Assembly: GCA_014529385.2 (NCBI GenBank)
Contig: CM043953.1
Span: forward strand, 78,422,872-78,486,871
DNA length: 64,000 nucleotides
Reading direction: 5' to 3'
Origin: Adiantum capillus-veneris
Lineage: Eukaryota; Streptophyta; Polypodiopsida; Polypodiales; Pteridaceae
The position numbers and the translations under genes are program-made. Numbering within the stretch: the first letter of the stretch is position 1; each line of letters starts with the position of its first letter. Below, piece by piece: positions 10,071 through 22,200 of this stretch. The notes below the pieces were generated by a model that saw only the letters and a program-made list of their open reading frames with translations, did not search any database and had not been told where the DNA came from.

Positions 10071-11894
10071 AGGCATTTGAGCCATATCTGCTGGTTGAGA
10101 AAGTCTTTGTTGTTGTAATTTCAGTTTCCGCTCTAAAATCCTGATTCTGGCCTCCTCTTGTGCTTGAGATTTTGTCTCATTTGCTTTGTTCTTGTGCTCC
10201 TTCACAACGTGGATTTTGGCAAGCATCTTTGAGGTTAGTGGTAGGTTGTACTTCTTTAATCTACAGCCACTAATCCAATTAGGCATCTCCTCTCCCTCTA
10301 ACGTTGCAAGCTTAATGGCACCGCTAGATGATATGTCATGAATCACATAGGGTCCATTGCCTCGCTTTTTAAGTTTCCGGGAATGTTGTTTCAGGTATAC
10401 ATTAAGACGTAATCCCCTGTAGCAAATTCCTTGCTGATAACATGTTGATCAAAGAATGATTCATGTTTTGTTTTTGCACATAGATTGATGCAACTGCTCT
10501 CAATTTAGTTTCATCCAGTTTTTCCAGGATATCTATTTGATTGGATAATTCATGGCCCGTCCATTCTAATTCTTTAGCTACCGGAAGTGTGGGGATAAGA
10601 AATTCAAGTGGCAAAATTGCTTGAATTCCATAAACCATGTTGAACGGAGTCGTTCCGATTGAGGTTTTGTACGCTACTGTATGCCCATAAAGCTGAATGT
10701 AGCTTCTGATCCCAGTCCGATCTTGATTCACTAACAATTTTTGTGAGAATTGTCACCAAAATCTTGTTCGTACTTTCTGCTTGGCCGTGAGCTTGTGGAT
10801 GATAGGGAGCTGACTTCTTGTGAATTACCATGAATTCATCCAATAGAAATTTGATCACTTCATTGACAAAATGAGTCCCTCTATCGCTCACTATCTCTAT
10901 TGGTAAGCCATACCTGGTGAAAATGTTCTCATACAAAAATTGTGCTGTCGTTTTTGCATCATTTTTGGTTGTTGCTTTCGCTTCAGGCACATTTGTTAGA
11001 TAATCTGTTGCCACAATAATGTATTGAGTGTGCGTTTTATATCCAGGAGGCGCAATTGGTCCTATAAAATCTATTCCCCATTTTGTAAACGCTCTGCCCC
11101 CATCATTGGTCTCATGGGCATGTCATCTCGTGCTCTAGGAATCTTTGTCCTCTGGCAATCATCACATCGTTTCACAAACCCTTCGGCGTCCATGAATAGT
11201 GTAGGCCACCATATGCCAGCAATAAGAATTGCTTTGGCTGTTTTGTCAGCTGAGAAATGTCCTCCAGCTTGTCCGCCATGTGCTTGCTCTAAGATAGGAA
11301 CGTATTTCTCTTCCGTCGCACACATTCTCAATTGATTGTCTTTTCCCCTCTTGTAAAGATTGTCCTCAATCAATACATAGTTTTCTGCCTCTTTCGTGAT
11401 CGTTTTGATACGTGATCTACTGATCCCTTCAGGCAATATTCCGGTGGTGAGGTATTCTACAATGTAGTTACTCCATCTGGGTGCTACAGATAATTTGAAT
11501 AGAATCGCGTGTTCTATCGGCTTTTGAAAAGTGAAGATAATACATGATGTGATATGCTTATGAACACTTTGTTGCCTTTTCGGCCAATATACACCCATTC
11601 TCATCAATCTTTGATACATCTGTGCATGCCCATTGTGAATCCCCGTTTGTACATGAGACTGGTTTAGATACAAGTCCTGTTCATTTGATTCAACACAAAG
11701 CCTAAGGATTTGATCCAATCCTTGTTTGTTAGCCTTCCAGCCAGCATTACCAATGATCTAGATGCTGTAATGGTAGATGGTTATCTTGTCAAATTCAATG
11801 ACTCAATAGTCAACAAAGGAATTACATTCTCACCCCATCTTGGAACCATTTCTATGTTGAAGAGATATGCATCTGGCAAATCATCATAAACTCC
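10071..11894 (-). pseudogene. Gypsy integrase and integrase C-terminal region
   Basis: Going down the minus strand: an N-terminal linker, the zinc-binding HHCC module (EQAHGGQAGGH ... RCDDCQRTK, about 11290-11150), and the catalytic core with Asp in VATDYLTN, Asp in VSDRGTHF and Glu in GQAESTNK. Then follow AYKTSIGTTPFNMVYG (after a frame shift near 10700), and a C-terminal module with GPYVIHDISSSGAIKLATLE and CRLKKYNLP. A glutamine/lysine-rich helix follows (about 10230-10060) and leads into the second protease-like domain. Integrase inserts the element cDNA into host DNA; this copy is broken by several shifts. The first 352 bp of linker (11543-11894) are duplicated at 14609-14960. Confidence 0.85.
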
Positions 11895-11899
11895 TACAT

Positions 11900-13477
11900 T
11901 GTAATGGAATTTGCCTATTCAATTTGAGAATAGCGGAATTTAATGAGAGTACTTTCAAGAAATGATTTTGTGAGCATAGCGGGTATACATAATTGAAGAT
12001 AGCAACATAATCATAGCAATTAGTTAACTTGGCATAGACAATACTTTTGCAAGAGAGAGAGTTTAGAGAACATGACAACAATTGAGGACCGGATTTATGT
12101 GGAGCCGGTCCCCCCTCCAATAGGCATTTGTATTATGATTTCTCCCATAAAGAGAGACTTGTTACAATACAGTCTTTGTGTTCCTTGTGACCTAGGTGAT
12201 GCCATGAAGATGGAAGGCTTCATGCACCACAAACATAACATAAACTTGAAGAAAGATTTAACTATCCCAAGCCTCAGTCCCAAGACCTCAAACACCTTCG
12301 AAGGTGGAGAGAGCTAGCAGGGAATGAGGGTAGGGAAGAGGAAGAAGAAACATTTCGTAGGAGAAAGAATTAGTTCCTCACTTATCATACTCTTGTTGAT
12401 AGCATACATAATAGCATAGTAATGAAGAAGAAGGAGATGGCAAGCTTAAGCATTGAAGCATGGCTCTTGGTTGGATTTGCACTCCATAGCCAAGAGTGTT
12501 GGTGTAGGCTCTCAACCTCTACTTGCTTGGAGAGGGAGCTCTTGCACTTTGCATATCACACAATGAGAGTGCCTGTGAGTGTGTGTGGGTGAGTATACCC
12601 CCTAGGCACCCCCCTAGCTTTCTTGGGTCGACCCCCCCTTGTAGCTCATGCCTGAAGCTCATTGGACCCCTCCAGGCCTAGCCAATCACAAGCAGGAGCC
12701 ATTACAAGCAACATGGGTAGCCTTGGGACAAGTGTCCCCCTTTCCCCTTTGAGAGAGAGGACTTGATAAATGCTAAAACAATTAGATAATTCATGTAATT
12801 TATCATTGGACCCCTTTGAAGCCTAGCCAATAGGCTTCAAGCAACACATGAAGGTAACATGGGTAGGGGCCTGACATGTGTCCTTGCTGCCTCTTCAAGA
12901 TGGGCTTCCCTTGTGTGTGTGAGTGGGTGTTCTCTCTCTAGGCCCTAGGAAAAGGGCTCGCCCCCCCTCTTGTAGGAATGCTTTTGACTTTTAGGTGATC
13001 AAGCACCTTACTCACCAAGCATGACAAAGCACTTGAACTAGGGGGGGTTCCCACAAGCATCTCAGGCAAGCTTCTCAAGGCACCTCAAGTACTTTAATCA
13101 TGCAGCAAGTCAAGCACCTCAAGCATGAAAAACACCTCAAGCATGACAAGCACCTCAAGCAGGACAAGCACCTCGAGCTTGGGCCGGGTTCCCACCTCAA
13201 GCTCAGCCCTAGCTTACTTAAGGTCAAAAGGACTTTTACACACATTTATTGGAGGTCTTCAATGAAGCTAACCCTAAGGTCTTATGCTCCATTGGTTAGC
13301 CTTGCTCTTTGATAGACCATCTCCCTTTTGGGCCCCTTTACATTGGCCCCGTGTTGAGATAGATCTAAAAGCACATACCTATATCTTAACACTTGTTCCC
13401 GTTTATTCTCCCACATTAAGTGATCAATTTAATATGAGAAAATCATTTGGGTTAGTTAGATATTAGATTTTATGACA
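11900..13477. mobile_element. Solo LTR, family F, copy 2, with TACAT target duplication
   Basis: It begins TGTAATGG and ends TTATGACA, and is flanked by TACAT at 11895-11899 and 13478-13482. The uninterrupted target is visible in the duplicated pol unit at 14961-14965 (CTCCTACATGGTTTT), which proves both ends to the base. At 1578 bp it has no internal region, so it is a solo LTR made by LTR-LTR recombination. It contains the 18-bp form of the family minisatellite and the same hairpin as copy 1. Confidence 0.95.
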
Positions 13478-13482
13478 TACAT

Positions 13483-14604
13483 GGTTTTCTCCATGCACCA
13501 TTCTAGATAAACGATCCGCTCTTTGGTGTGTAGTTCCTTTTTTGACTACAACCGTGAAGTCAAACTCAAGCAGTATGATGAACCATCGTACAATCCACCC
13601 CATACTGCAAGGTTTGTTTACCAAGTACAACAATTCTTGGTGATCAACGAAGAATACAAATTTATTGGAAAGTAGGTAATATCTAAACTTTTTCACAGCA
13701 TAGATCATACCCAAACCCTCCCTTTCAGTTGTTGTGTAATTCTTCTCTGCACTGTTTAGTTGTCTATTGGAGTAACTGATTGGAAAATCCATGTTCTTTT
13801 CTCCAGGTTGTGCAAGTATGCATCCTATATCATATGTTGATGTATTTACGTGGATGTGGAATCTCTTTTCCCAATCCGGAGCCTTCAAAATTGGAGCTGA
13901 TATCAATCTTTGCTTCAAAGTTTGAAAAGCTTTCTCGCACTCATCTGTCCACTCAAATTTAGTTATCAACACGTAAAGTGGTTTCGCAATTATAGCGTAT
14001 GAGTAGATAAATCTACGATAATATCCACAATGGACCATAAATGTCTGTACCTCCTTTACCTTTACTGGTCGTGGTAGATCAACAATTACGCTGATCTTCT
14101 CCATGTCTGTTGAAATACCATTTTTGGACACTATATGTCCCAATATTTTGCCTTGTCTTACCATGAAGACACATTTCCAGGCAAATCCGATACAGTCTGC
14201 ATTTTTTGAATACTTTGGTCAAGTGCTCTATGTGCTCCAATCTTACGAGAGAGTGAATGCACAAGTCATCCATGTAAATTTCTAAGAACTGTCTTAGATA
14301 TTGTTCAAAAGCATGACCCATCAGCCTCTGAAATGTGGCTGGTGCATTCGTTAAGCCAAAAGCCATTACCCTGAATGCAAAAATGCCCCATTCAGTTGCA
14401 AAAACCGTCTTGTGCTGATCATGTGGATTTATTGCAAGTTGGTTGTAGCCTGAAAATCCATCTAAGAAACTGTAAGCTTCTTTTCCTGCCACTCTTTATA
14501 TTACATGATTAGTAATGGGTAGGGGATAGTTGTCCCGAATTGTAGCAGCGTTTACTTTCTTGAGATTGACGTATACTTTCAACTTTCCATTTTTCTTCGG
14601 GACC
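13483..14604 (-). pseudogene. Gypsy reverse transcriptase/RNase H, duplicated unit I
   Basis: The minus strand encodes the RT palm FLDGFSGYNQLAI, then GLTNAPATFQRLM, and the catalytic box EIYMDDLCIHS. After a frame change it encodes the connection and RNase H part: HIVSKNGISTD, FEWTDECEKAFQTLK and FVFFVDHQELLYL. It is nearly identical to unit II and is separated from its downstream linker by the family F LTR. It has frame shifts and cannot be translated in one piece. Confidence 0.9.
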
Positions 14605-14608
14605 TTTC

Positions 14609-14965
14609 CATGATGTGATATGCTTATGAACACTTTGTTGCCTTTTCGGCCAATATACACCCATTCTCATCAATCTTTGATACATCTGTGCATGCCCATT
14701 GTGAATCCCCGTTTGTACATGAGACTGGTTTAGATACAAGTCCTGTTCATTTGATTCAACACAAAGCCTAAGGATTTGATCCAATCCTTGTTTGTTAGCC
14801 TTCCAGCCAGCATTACCAATGATCTAGATGCTGTAATGGTAGATGGTTGTCTTGTCAAATTCAATGACTCAATAGTCAACAAAGGAATTACATTCTCACC
14901 CCATCTTGGAACCATTTCTATGTTGAAGAGATATGTATCTGGCAAATCATCATCAACTCCTACAT
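14609..14965 (-). pseudogene. Duplicated RNase H-integrase linker, unit II
   Basis: Second copy of 11543-11899. The frame 14784-14509 (LRLCVESNEQDLYLNQSHVQ) runs past the duplication joint into reverse transcriptase sequence of unit I and ends there. Confidence 0.85.
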
Positions 14966-16316
14966 GGTTTTCTCCATGCACCATTCTAGATAAACGATCC
15001 GCTCTTTGGTGTGTAGTTCCTTTTTTGACTACAACCGTGAAGTCAAACTCAAGCAGTATGATGAACCATCGTACAATCCACCCCATACTGCAAGGTTTGT
15101 TTACCAAGTACAACAATTCTTGGTGATCAACGAAGAATACAAATTTATTGGAAAGTAGGTAATATCTAAACTTTTTCACAGCATAGATCATACCCAAACC
15201 CTCCCTTTCAGTTGTTGTGTAATTCTTCTCTACACTATTTAGTTGTCTATTGGAGTAACTGATTAGAAAATCCATGTTCTTTTCTCCAGGTTGTGCAAGT
15301 ATGCATCCTATATCATATGTTGATGTATTTACGTGGATGTGGAATCTCTTTTCCCAATCCGGAGCCTTCAAAATTGGAGCTGATATCAATCTTTGCTTCA
15401 AAGTTTGAAAAGCTTTCTCGCACTCATCTGTCCACTCAAATTTAGTTATCAACACGTAAAGTGGTTTCGCAATTATAGCGTATGAGTAGATAAATCTACG
15501 ATAATATCCACAATGGACCATAAATGTCTGTACCTCCTTTACCTTTAATGGTCGTGGTAGATCAACAATTACGCTGATCTTCTCCATGTCTGTTGAAATA
15601 CCATTTTTGGACACTATATGTCCCAATATTTTGCCTTGTCTTACCATGAAGACACATTTCCAGGCAAATCCGATACAGTCTGCATTTTTTGAATACTTTG
15701 GTCAAGTGCTCTATGTGCTCCAATCTTACGAGAGAGTGAATGCACAAGTCATCCATGTAAATTTCTAAGAACTGTCTTAGATATTGTTCAAAAGCATGAC
15801 CCATCAGCCTCTGAAATGTGGCTGGTGCATTCGTTAAGCCAAAAGCCATTACCCTGAATGCAAAAATGCCCCATTCAGTTGCAAAAACCGTCTTGTGCTG
15901 ATCCTCTGGCTTTATTGCAAGTTGGTTGTAGCCTGAAAAGCCATCTAAGAAAGTGTAAGCTTCTTTTCCTGCCACTCTTTATATTACATGACTAGTAATG
16001 GGTAGGGGATAGTTGTCCCGAATTGTAGCAGCGTTTACTTTCTTGAGATTGACGTATACTTTCAACTTTCCATTTTTCTTCGGGACCACCATAATCGGTG
16101 AAACCCAGTCAGTGTGCTCAATTTTGTAAATAAACTCTGTCTCTTTCAGCTTATCTATCTCCTCCTTGATCTTCCTTGCAAACATCTCATTGTAAGTATA
16201 AGGACGTTGTCTGCTTGGTTTGGCGTCATTCTTAAGGGGTATTGTGTGTTGACAAATACTTGGATCCACCCCCTTAAGATCTTTGTATGACCATGCAAAC
16301 ACATCTCTATACTGTT
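14966..16316 (-). pseudogene. Gypsy reverse transcriptase/RNase H, unit II (upstream copy)
   Basis: It is in natural order after the protease region. The RT fingers are visible (FAWSYKDLKGVDPSICQHTI, then DWVSPIMVVPKKNGKLKVYV). A stop near 15979 precedes the palm FLDGFSGYNQLA. The YMDD box (EIYMDDLC) and, after a shift near 15600, the RNase H frame of 305 aa (15647-14730) follow. RT copies the genomic RNA and RNase H removes it. Because this copy joins the 16.3-17.8 kb region without a break, it is the original; the unit at 13483-14604 is the extra. Confidence 0.9.
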
Positions 16317-17821
16317 TTAGAGTAGCTTCAAAAGCTTTTCCTCTTCTTTAGTAAGATACGTGGTAATATATGCAGGTTTCGGATCTTCTCCTGGATCCGC
16401 TAGATCTATTCGTTTGGATTTTTTAGGACCGTCGTATGATGTACCAGGTTCCTTCAATTCTCTCATCGGTTGTTGCACTATGATTCTTGTATCTTGTATG
16501 GTATACTTCTTATAATGGGATGGCACATCCATCTTGTCAGAATTCGTGTCCTCATCTGTTTCCATTTCAGTTGTCCATATGTCTTTGAGGGTCTGTTTGG
16601 GCTTATTGTACTCTATTTTCCTCTTTGTTTTGGTCATTCTAGACCCTGTTTTCCCCTCCTTATGTGTCTCAGTCGTTTTCTTTTCGCGCTTGTTCTTCTT
16701 GTTTTTTTTCCATGGTTTAGTTTTGACAAACCGGCCAGTGACCTTGTCTTTGACACAATCGTCAGCTTTTACAAGCCTTAGATATCCCGTTTTGTCATTG
16801 ACAAGAGCATGGGTTTATGTTTATTCGCTCTTGATTTCCTTGTTCTCTTTGATCTTTATCGCTCTTGTCGACTAGGTTTTTGGTTAGGAAACTCGTAAAA
16901 CCTATCCGATCTCGACATATACTTCCTATCCGTCTCTGATCCACTTGATCTTTCTTCATCAGCATCTATCATTTGGATTTCAGCACCCAGTGATGGAAGG
17001 TCATCGCTTAGTGAGTTTGTGAATTCCTTCTTTGTTCGATTCCTATCGTCCATTACAGATATCTCATCAACTATTCTTTTACACTCAGTCTCACATAGTG
17101 GTTCTTCTTGTTCCTCACTATTTGATCCCGACTCAAGGATGACGCTAGCCATTTGCAATGTTATTAGGTCGTATCCTTCATCGTCACAAAATTTTGTAGG
17201 CGTGCATTCGTTAACACATACATCCAAGGTTGACAATATTTGAGTCCACCCAAATGGCTCAAATAAATGTTCAGGGAAAGGTTTTGGGAGATAAGCCTCG
17301 TCTTCTACTGACCTTTCCAACACACATTCCTCTTTGATTAAGTCTCCACAATCAGATGTTCCACACATCCAGACACGTGCTTTCATTTGTAACCACACAT
17401 GTATTTCTTTTCCATTCAGTGTGGTTGAATCAAATTCTTGCACTGGTGTTTTTGCAACGTCTCTATAGCTGTGATCCTTCATGTTGATTTTCGTTATTAG
17501 CTCCTCATGACTTACGTAAATTTGGTCGTACCCCCAATCTTGTATCATTTTGAGTTGACGCATAAAAGGTCGCCCCAAAATAATGTCAAAGTTGTTCGTT
17601 TTTCCAAAATCTACCACGGCAAAGGTGTGCTCATAGTTAATTCCACACGAAGTTACAACTATTTGGTCCAGGACTCCCAATGGTCTCTCTACATACCCAT
17701 CTGCGAGTTGTAGTTTCATTCTTGTCTTTCTGAGAGCTGGACGGCCCCATTTCTCCCAGATTTGCTTTGTAGCAATCGCAACTCCCGCTCCACTGTCTAG
17801 GATAGCTATTGTCTTTATATC
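16317..17821 (-). pseudogene. Gypsy protease (PR1) and protease-RT spacer
   Basis: The protease active site reads AILDSGAGVAIATKQIWEKW (Asp codon at 17795-17797). The frame 17719-16856 carries the flap region and the closing motif FDIILGRPFMRQL, about 73 codons after the active Asp, as in retropepsins. A long acidic spacer follows with a few cysteines (MCGTSDCGDLIKEEC), ending near 16856. Another frame (16637-16317) rich in Lys and Asp leads into RT. A DSG active site in place of DTG is common in plant elements. It is broken by shifts between 16860 and 16640. Confidence 0.85.
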
Positions 17822-18805
17822 CTAATATTCAGCAGGTAAGGTTGTATTACCTTCCTCACCTTTACAGTTATCTCCGACCTTGTTTATGGGCATAGGTTGG
17901 TGGGATTTGGGTTGACCTTCCCGTTTGTTTTCTTCTACCGTAGGGTTTGTCTGAAGAGGAATATTTATTCCTTTGTTCTCCAAATTTTTCCCCATGTCTT
18001 CCCATAAGTGTGGTATGACTCTCAAGAGTTTTGACAGTGTGATTGTGCATGTTACAGGTGTCGACAGCATCTCTTGAAGACTTTTTGAGTCAATCATTTG
18101 TGGAATAGCTCTCATCTGGGATGGAACTAATCTTATCCCTGATTGTGCCTCGTGTTCACCTATAAATGAAGGTAGTATTTTCAGGGATTGAGCTTTGCTT
18201 TCCATCAAAACCTCCGTTCCTGCATCTCCATACAGCGATTGTATATCTCCTGGATGAAATTCGTTGTCCATGTTAACCTCAAGAACTGGTGCAGACTGTA
18301 ATGTCGCACTTCCATTCTTTCTATTTCTAATGGTTTCCCATAAGTGTTGTGGCCATGGTTGTTCTTCCACTTTTGGAATTGGCATTATAGTCATTGACTT
18401 AGCATCATCAGTGGTGTTCGGCACCACTCGGTGATCCAATGAGAATATAGTTTCAAGCCTGGGTCCTTTTACTTGTTTTGATTCATCGATCTTCAGTTTT
18501 TCTTGCTCTTTGTGAATCAACACTTCTTGTTCTGGGGTTCTAATCGCATTAGGTTCCATCAATGCCTGGGCTGTTTCAATGAGGTATTTACACATTTCCA
18601 AACGCTTCGTTTCCACTTCTGGTTGAGGATAAGTCAACCATCTCTGCTCTAATATTTGGTTTGTTTTTAGCCTTGCTTCATACGCTTGTAATAGAGCATC
18701 TAAAGACTCTAGCATTAGGTGAAATTTGGACTCACAAAGGGGCCCTTTAAGGAGTTTGACTTTACCTCTCTCTACCAAAATAGGTGCACGGATAAATTTT
18801 TGCAA
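17822..18805 (-). pseudogene. Gag-protease linker of gypsy polyprotein
   Basis: An open minus-strand frame of 327 aa, rich in Glu, Lys and Pro, without a domain I recognise. It runs straight into the DSGA protease sequence, separated only by a stop at 17822. The first 31 residues lie inside one arm of the 211-bp inverted repeat. Its natural N-terminal neighbour is the gag region at 24.4-27.3 kb, now separated by the copia insertion. Confidence 0.65.
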
Positions 18806-18923
18806 ACAAAATCCAAAGCTGGCGGAGGTTTGATAGTTAGAAGGTCCTTTTCAAGCTCTATCTACTGTTATATAGCACGCCATGAGATTCCTCATATTTT
18901 AGAAGATTCTTTTTTTGATTCAC
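18713..18923 (+). repeat. Left arm of 211-bp inverted repeat
   Basis: Its reverse complement is found at 24086-24296 with about 90 percent identity by eye. The arm starts GCATTAGGTGAAATTTGGAC and ends GATTCAC, next to the copia target site. Confidence 0.9.
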
Positions 18924-18924
18924 T

Positions 18925-19151
18925 TGTTGGAATTAGGGTTGTAGAGAAATACACACAGCTTGGAGAAGACGAAGGAAGCTCAAGGCACACAATAGAGAGT
19001 GTGTTACTTAGTGTGCAATGGAAAGATAGATAGCCCAAGAGTGATGGGCGTATATACAATGCACGGAGGGAAAAAATTCCTAAAGAGGGAAAAAATGCCC
19101 CAGTGGTCCTAGTGTGTTCACACACATCACTACCACATGTATATGGTAACA
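18925..19151 (-). repeat. 3' LTR of copia A
   Basis: 227 bp. The minus strand next to it reads a purine tract (AGGGGGGATT) at 19152-19161, the plus-strand primer. Confidence 0.95.
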
Positions 19152-19226
19152 AATCCCCCCTGGAGTGATGCGGTGAACGAGAGCTGGCACATGAGTAAAG
19201 AGAAGTGCCATGCCCTGAGGACATGA

Positions 19227-22200
19227 TCAGTCCACAAAGGGGAGTAAGCCCAAAGCTTTGCGGAAAGCTTCAAGCTTCTCACGAGACAATGCCTTTGTGA
19301 AAAGATCTGCAAGGTTGTCCTGTGTTGGCACATAAGCCAAGCTGATCTCTCCTGCTGAGAACCTCTCCCTGACATAGTGGTAATGCACCTCAATGTGCTT
19401 TGTGCGAGCATGAAAAACTGGGTTCCTCACAACTGCCAATGCGCTCTGACTGTCAGTGTAGATAGTGTTGGCAGTGTCCTGTCCAACACCCAAATCAGCC
19501 ATAAGGCGTCTGAGCCATACACACTCAATCGTAGCTGTGAAGACTGCCCTGTACTCAGCCTCACAACTCAAAGTGGCCACAGTAGGTTGCTTCTTGCTCA
19601 ACCATGATATACATGAACTGCCAAGCATGAAACAAAAACCACTTGTGGACACTCGCGTGTCTAAACAACCAGCCCAATCTGAGTCCGAAAAAGCATGTAA
19701 GTCTGGCGGCAATGATCCCCCCTTGGGATAAAACAAGCCAAGATGTAAAGTGCCACTAAGGTAGCGGAAAATCCTCTTGACAGCCTGTCGATGCTTAGAC
19801 CCTAGGCTATGCATAAATCTGTTGACCTGTGAGACTGCAAACTGAATATCCGGCCTCATGTTGCATACATAAATGAGGTAGCCAACAACAGTTTGGTAAA
19901 GAGTGACATCAGTAGGATCACCAGCATCATGTAGACTCAACTTCAAACCTGTTTCCATGGGAGTGGCAATAGGTTTGCAATCCTAAAGTCCAAACTTACA
20001 TAGCAATGTCTCTATGTAACTTTTCTGACACAAGGAAATACCACCATCACACTGCTTAAACTGTATACCCAAATAATGATGCAACAGCCCCAAATCTTTC
20101 ATTTTGAAAGTAGCATTCAAATCATCCTTAAATTCAGCAATATGTCTCTCATTTGGTCCAGTGATCAGCAAGTCATCAACATAAAGAACCACAATGAGAA
20201 GTACATCACCCTCACGCTTTACATACAATGTGCTTTCTGTTGGACTGTTACGAAAGGCTTGTTTGACCAAATGAGTGTCAGCTTTCTCATACCAAGCACG
20301 GGGAGATTGCTTCAACCCATACAAAGCCTTGTTACATTTGCACACTTTGTCCTCTTGTCATTTTATGACAAAACCGTGAGGCTGCGTTACATAAACTTCC
20401 TCAAATATGTCACCATTCAAGAAAGCAGTAACAATGTCTGATTGATGTACATCCCAACCAAAATGAGCTGCCAATGCACAGTAGTCATACGACAAGTGGG
20501 AGCAAAAGTCTCTTCATAATCTATGCCTTTTTGCAGTGCATAACCCTTTGCAACAAGTCGAGCCTTATGGCGATCAATCTCACCATCCGGCTTGCGTTTC
20601 AACTTGTAAACCCACTTCGTACCAATGGCCTTTTTGCCAGGAGGCAAATCACATAAAGTCCATGTGTCATTTTCTATAAGTGCATCATATTCTGATTGCA
20701 TGGTAGCCATCCAATTTTCTGAATTTTGTGCTTCATCAAAAGTCAGAGGCTCCTCAACATCATGTAAGCTAGACACAGCCAAAGCATAACAATCTGATGC
20801 ATAAGATGCATGGCGAGAGCCTGAACGAGTACAACTAGACAAAGGTGCATCCAATTTACTTTCATGCAAAGTGTGCACCAGCCATTTTGGGATACCTCTA
20901 GCCTGCTCATTTTCAGCTTTTTCCTCATCAAGTACATCATGTACATCTGCATCAGTAATAGGCTGATCTAAAACATTTTCAAAAACTTCCATAGGCTGTA
21001 CATTTGCCTCATTGGAACTTACATTCGTATTTCCACCACTGAAAAGAGGCAACAAAGTGTCATAAATGTCCTGTGAGCTTACATTACTGTCTCTAGTACA
21101 TGACAGCAAGGGCTGAACAGAATCTTCCACAAACACTACATCCCGAGAAACCAGAATACGTTTTGTTTGTGGATGATACAACCTGTAACCTTTGCTTTCA
21201 ACACTATAACCAACAAAAATACATTTGACAGCCTTATCATCCAATTTTCTGCGCTGCACTTGTGGCACCAAAGCATATGCCAAACAGCCAAAAACACGCA
21301 TGTGCTCAATAGAAGGCTTTCTATCATGCCATGCTTCATATGGAGTAATAGACTGCAAAGCTTTTGTAGGACACCTGTTAAGTACATAAGTGGCACACAT
21401 AATGGCCTCAAGCCAAAAAGAAGCGGCAAAGCTTGACTTTTCACCATACATCGTGCCATTTCCGTCAGTGACCTGTTTTTCCTCTCAGCAACACCATTTT
21501 GCTGAGGTGTATAAGGAACTGTACATTGGTGTTTTATCCCACGACTAGCCAGAAATGCATTAAATTCATGAGACATATACTCCCCCCCTCGATCAGAACG
21601 GAGGGTGCCCATAGTACATTTCGAGACATTTTCAGCCATAGCCAGAAATTGTTTGAAGCACATAAAAACTTCGGACTTCGCTTTAAGCGGAAATACCCAT
21701 GCATGCGTGGAGTAATCATCAATGAAAGTCACGAAGTACAGGTAATTGCCCAAGGACGGAGTTTGCATGGGCCCACAAACATCACTATGCACAAGCTGCA
21801 ACCTGCATGTGGCCCGAACTGAACCATCCTTTGGAAACTTAGAACGCTGCATCTTACCCAAAATATAGCCTTCACAAAAATTTTTGACAGGTGCTTCAAG
21901 AGGCGGCAAAGAAGCAACCATATCAGATTTCTGCAAACGCAGCAAACTGGCAAAATTCAGATGACCAAAACGTGCATGCCAAAGTTTTGCATCTGAAATA
22001 GCCCTTGAATCTGCAACAGCATTTGCAAAATTTTGTCCACACTTGTCATACAAAGTGAGCTTATACATCCCACGGCACAAAAGCCCAGATGCAACAATTT
22101 CATCACCAAAACTGAGATCATGAACTGTACATCTATCATCCACAAATTTGACTACACGTCAAAGTCTAGCAAGTGCGGATACAGACAAGAGATTCTTCTT

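Larger units (their letters stand above)
11543..16087 (-). repeat. Tandem duplication of 1.48 kb inside gypsy pol
   Basis: Unit I is 11543-11899 joined to 13483-14604 (interrupted by a solo LTR). Unit II is 14609-16087. The 1122-bp reverse transcriptase/RNase H parts (13483-14604 and 14966-16087) differ at only about a dozen sites by eye. The join at 14604-14609 carries a few filler bases. The duplication puts a second, out-of-order RT-RH-linker behind the first. Confidence 0.9.
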
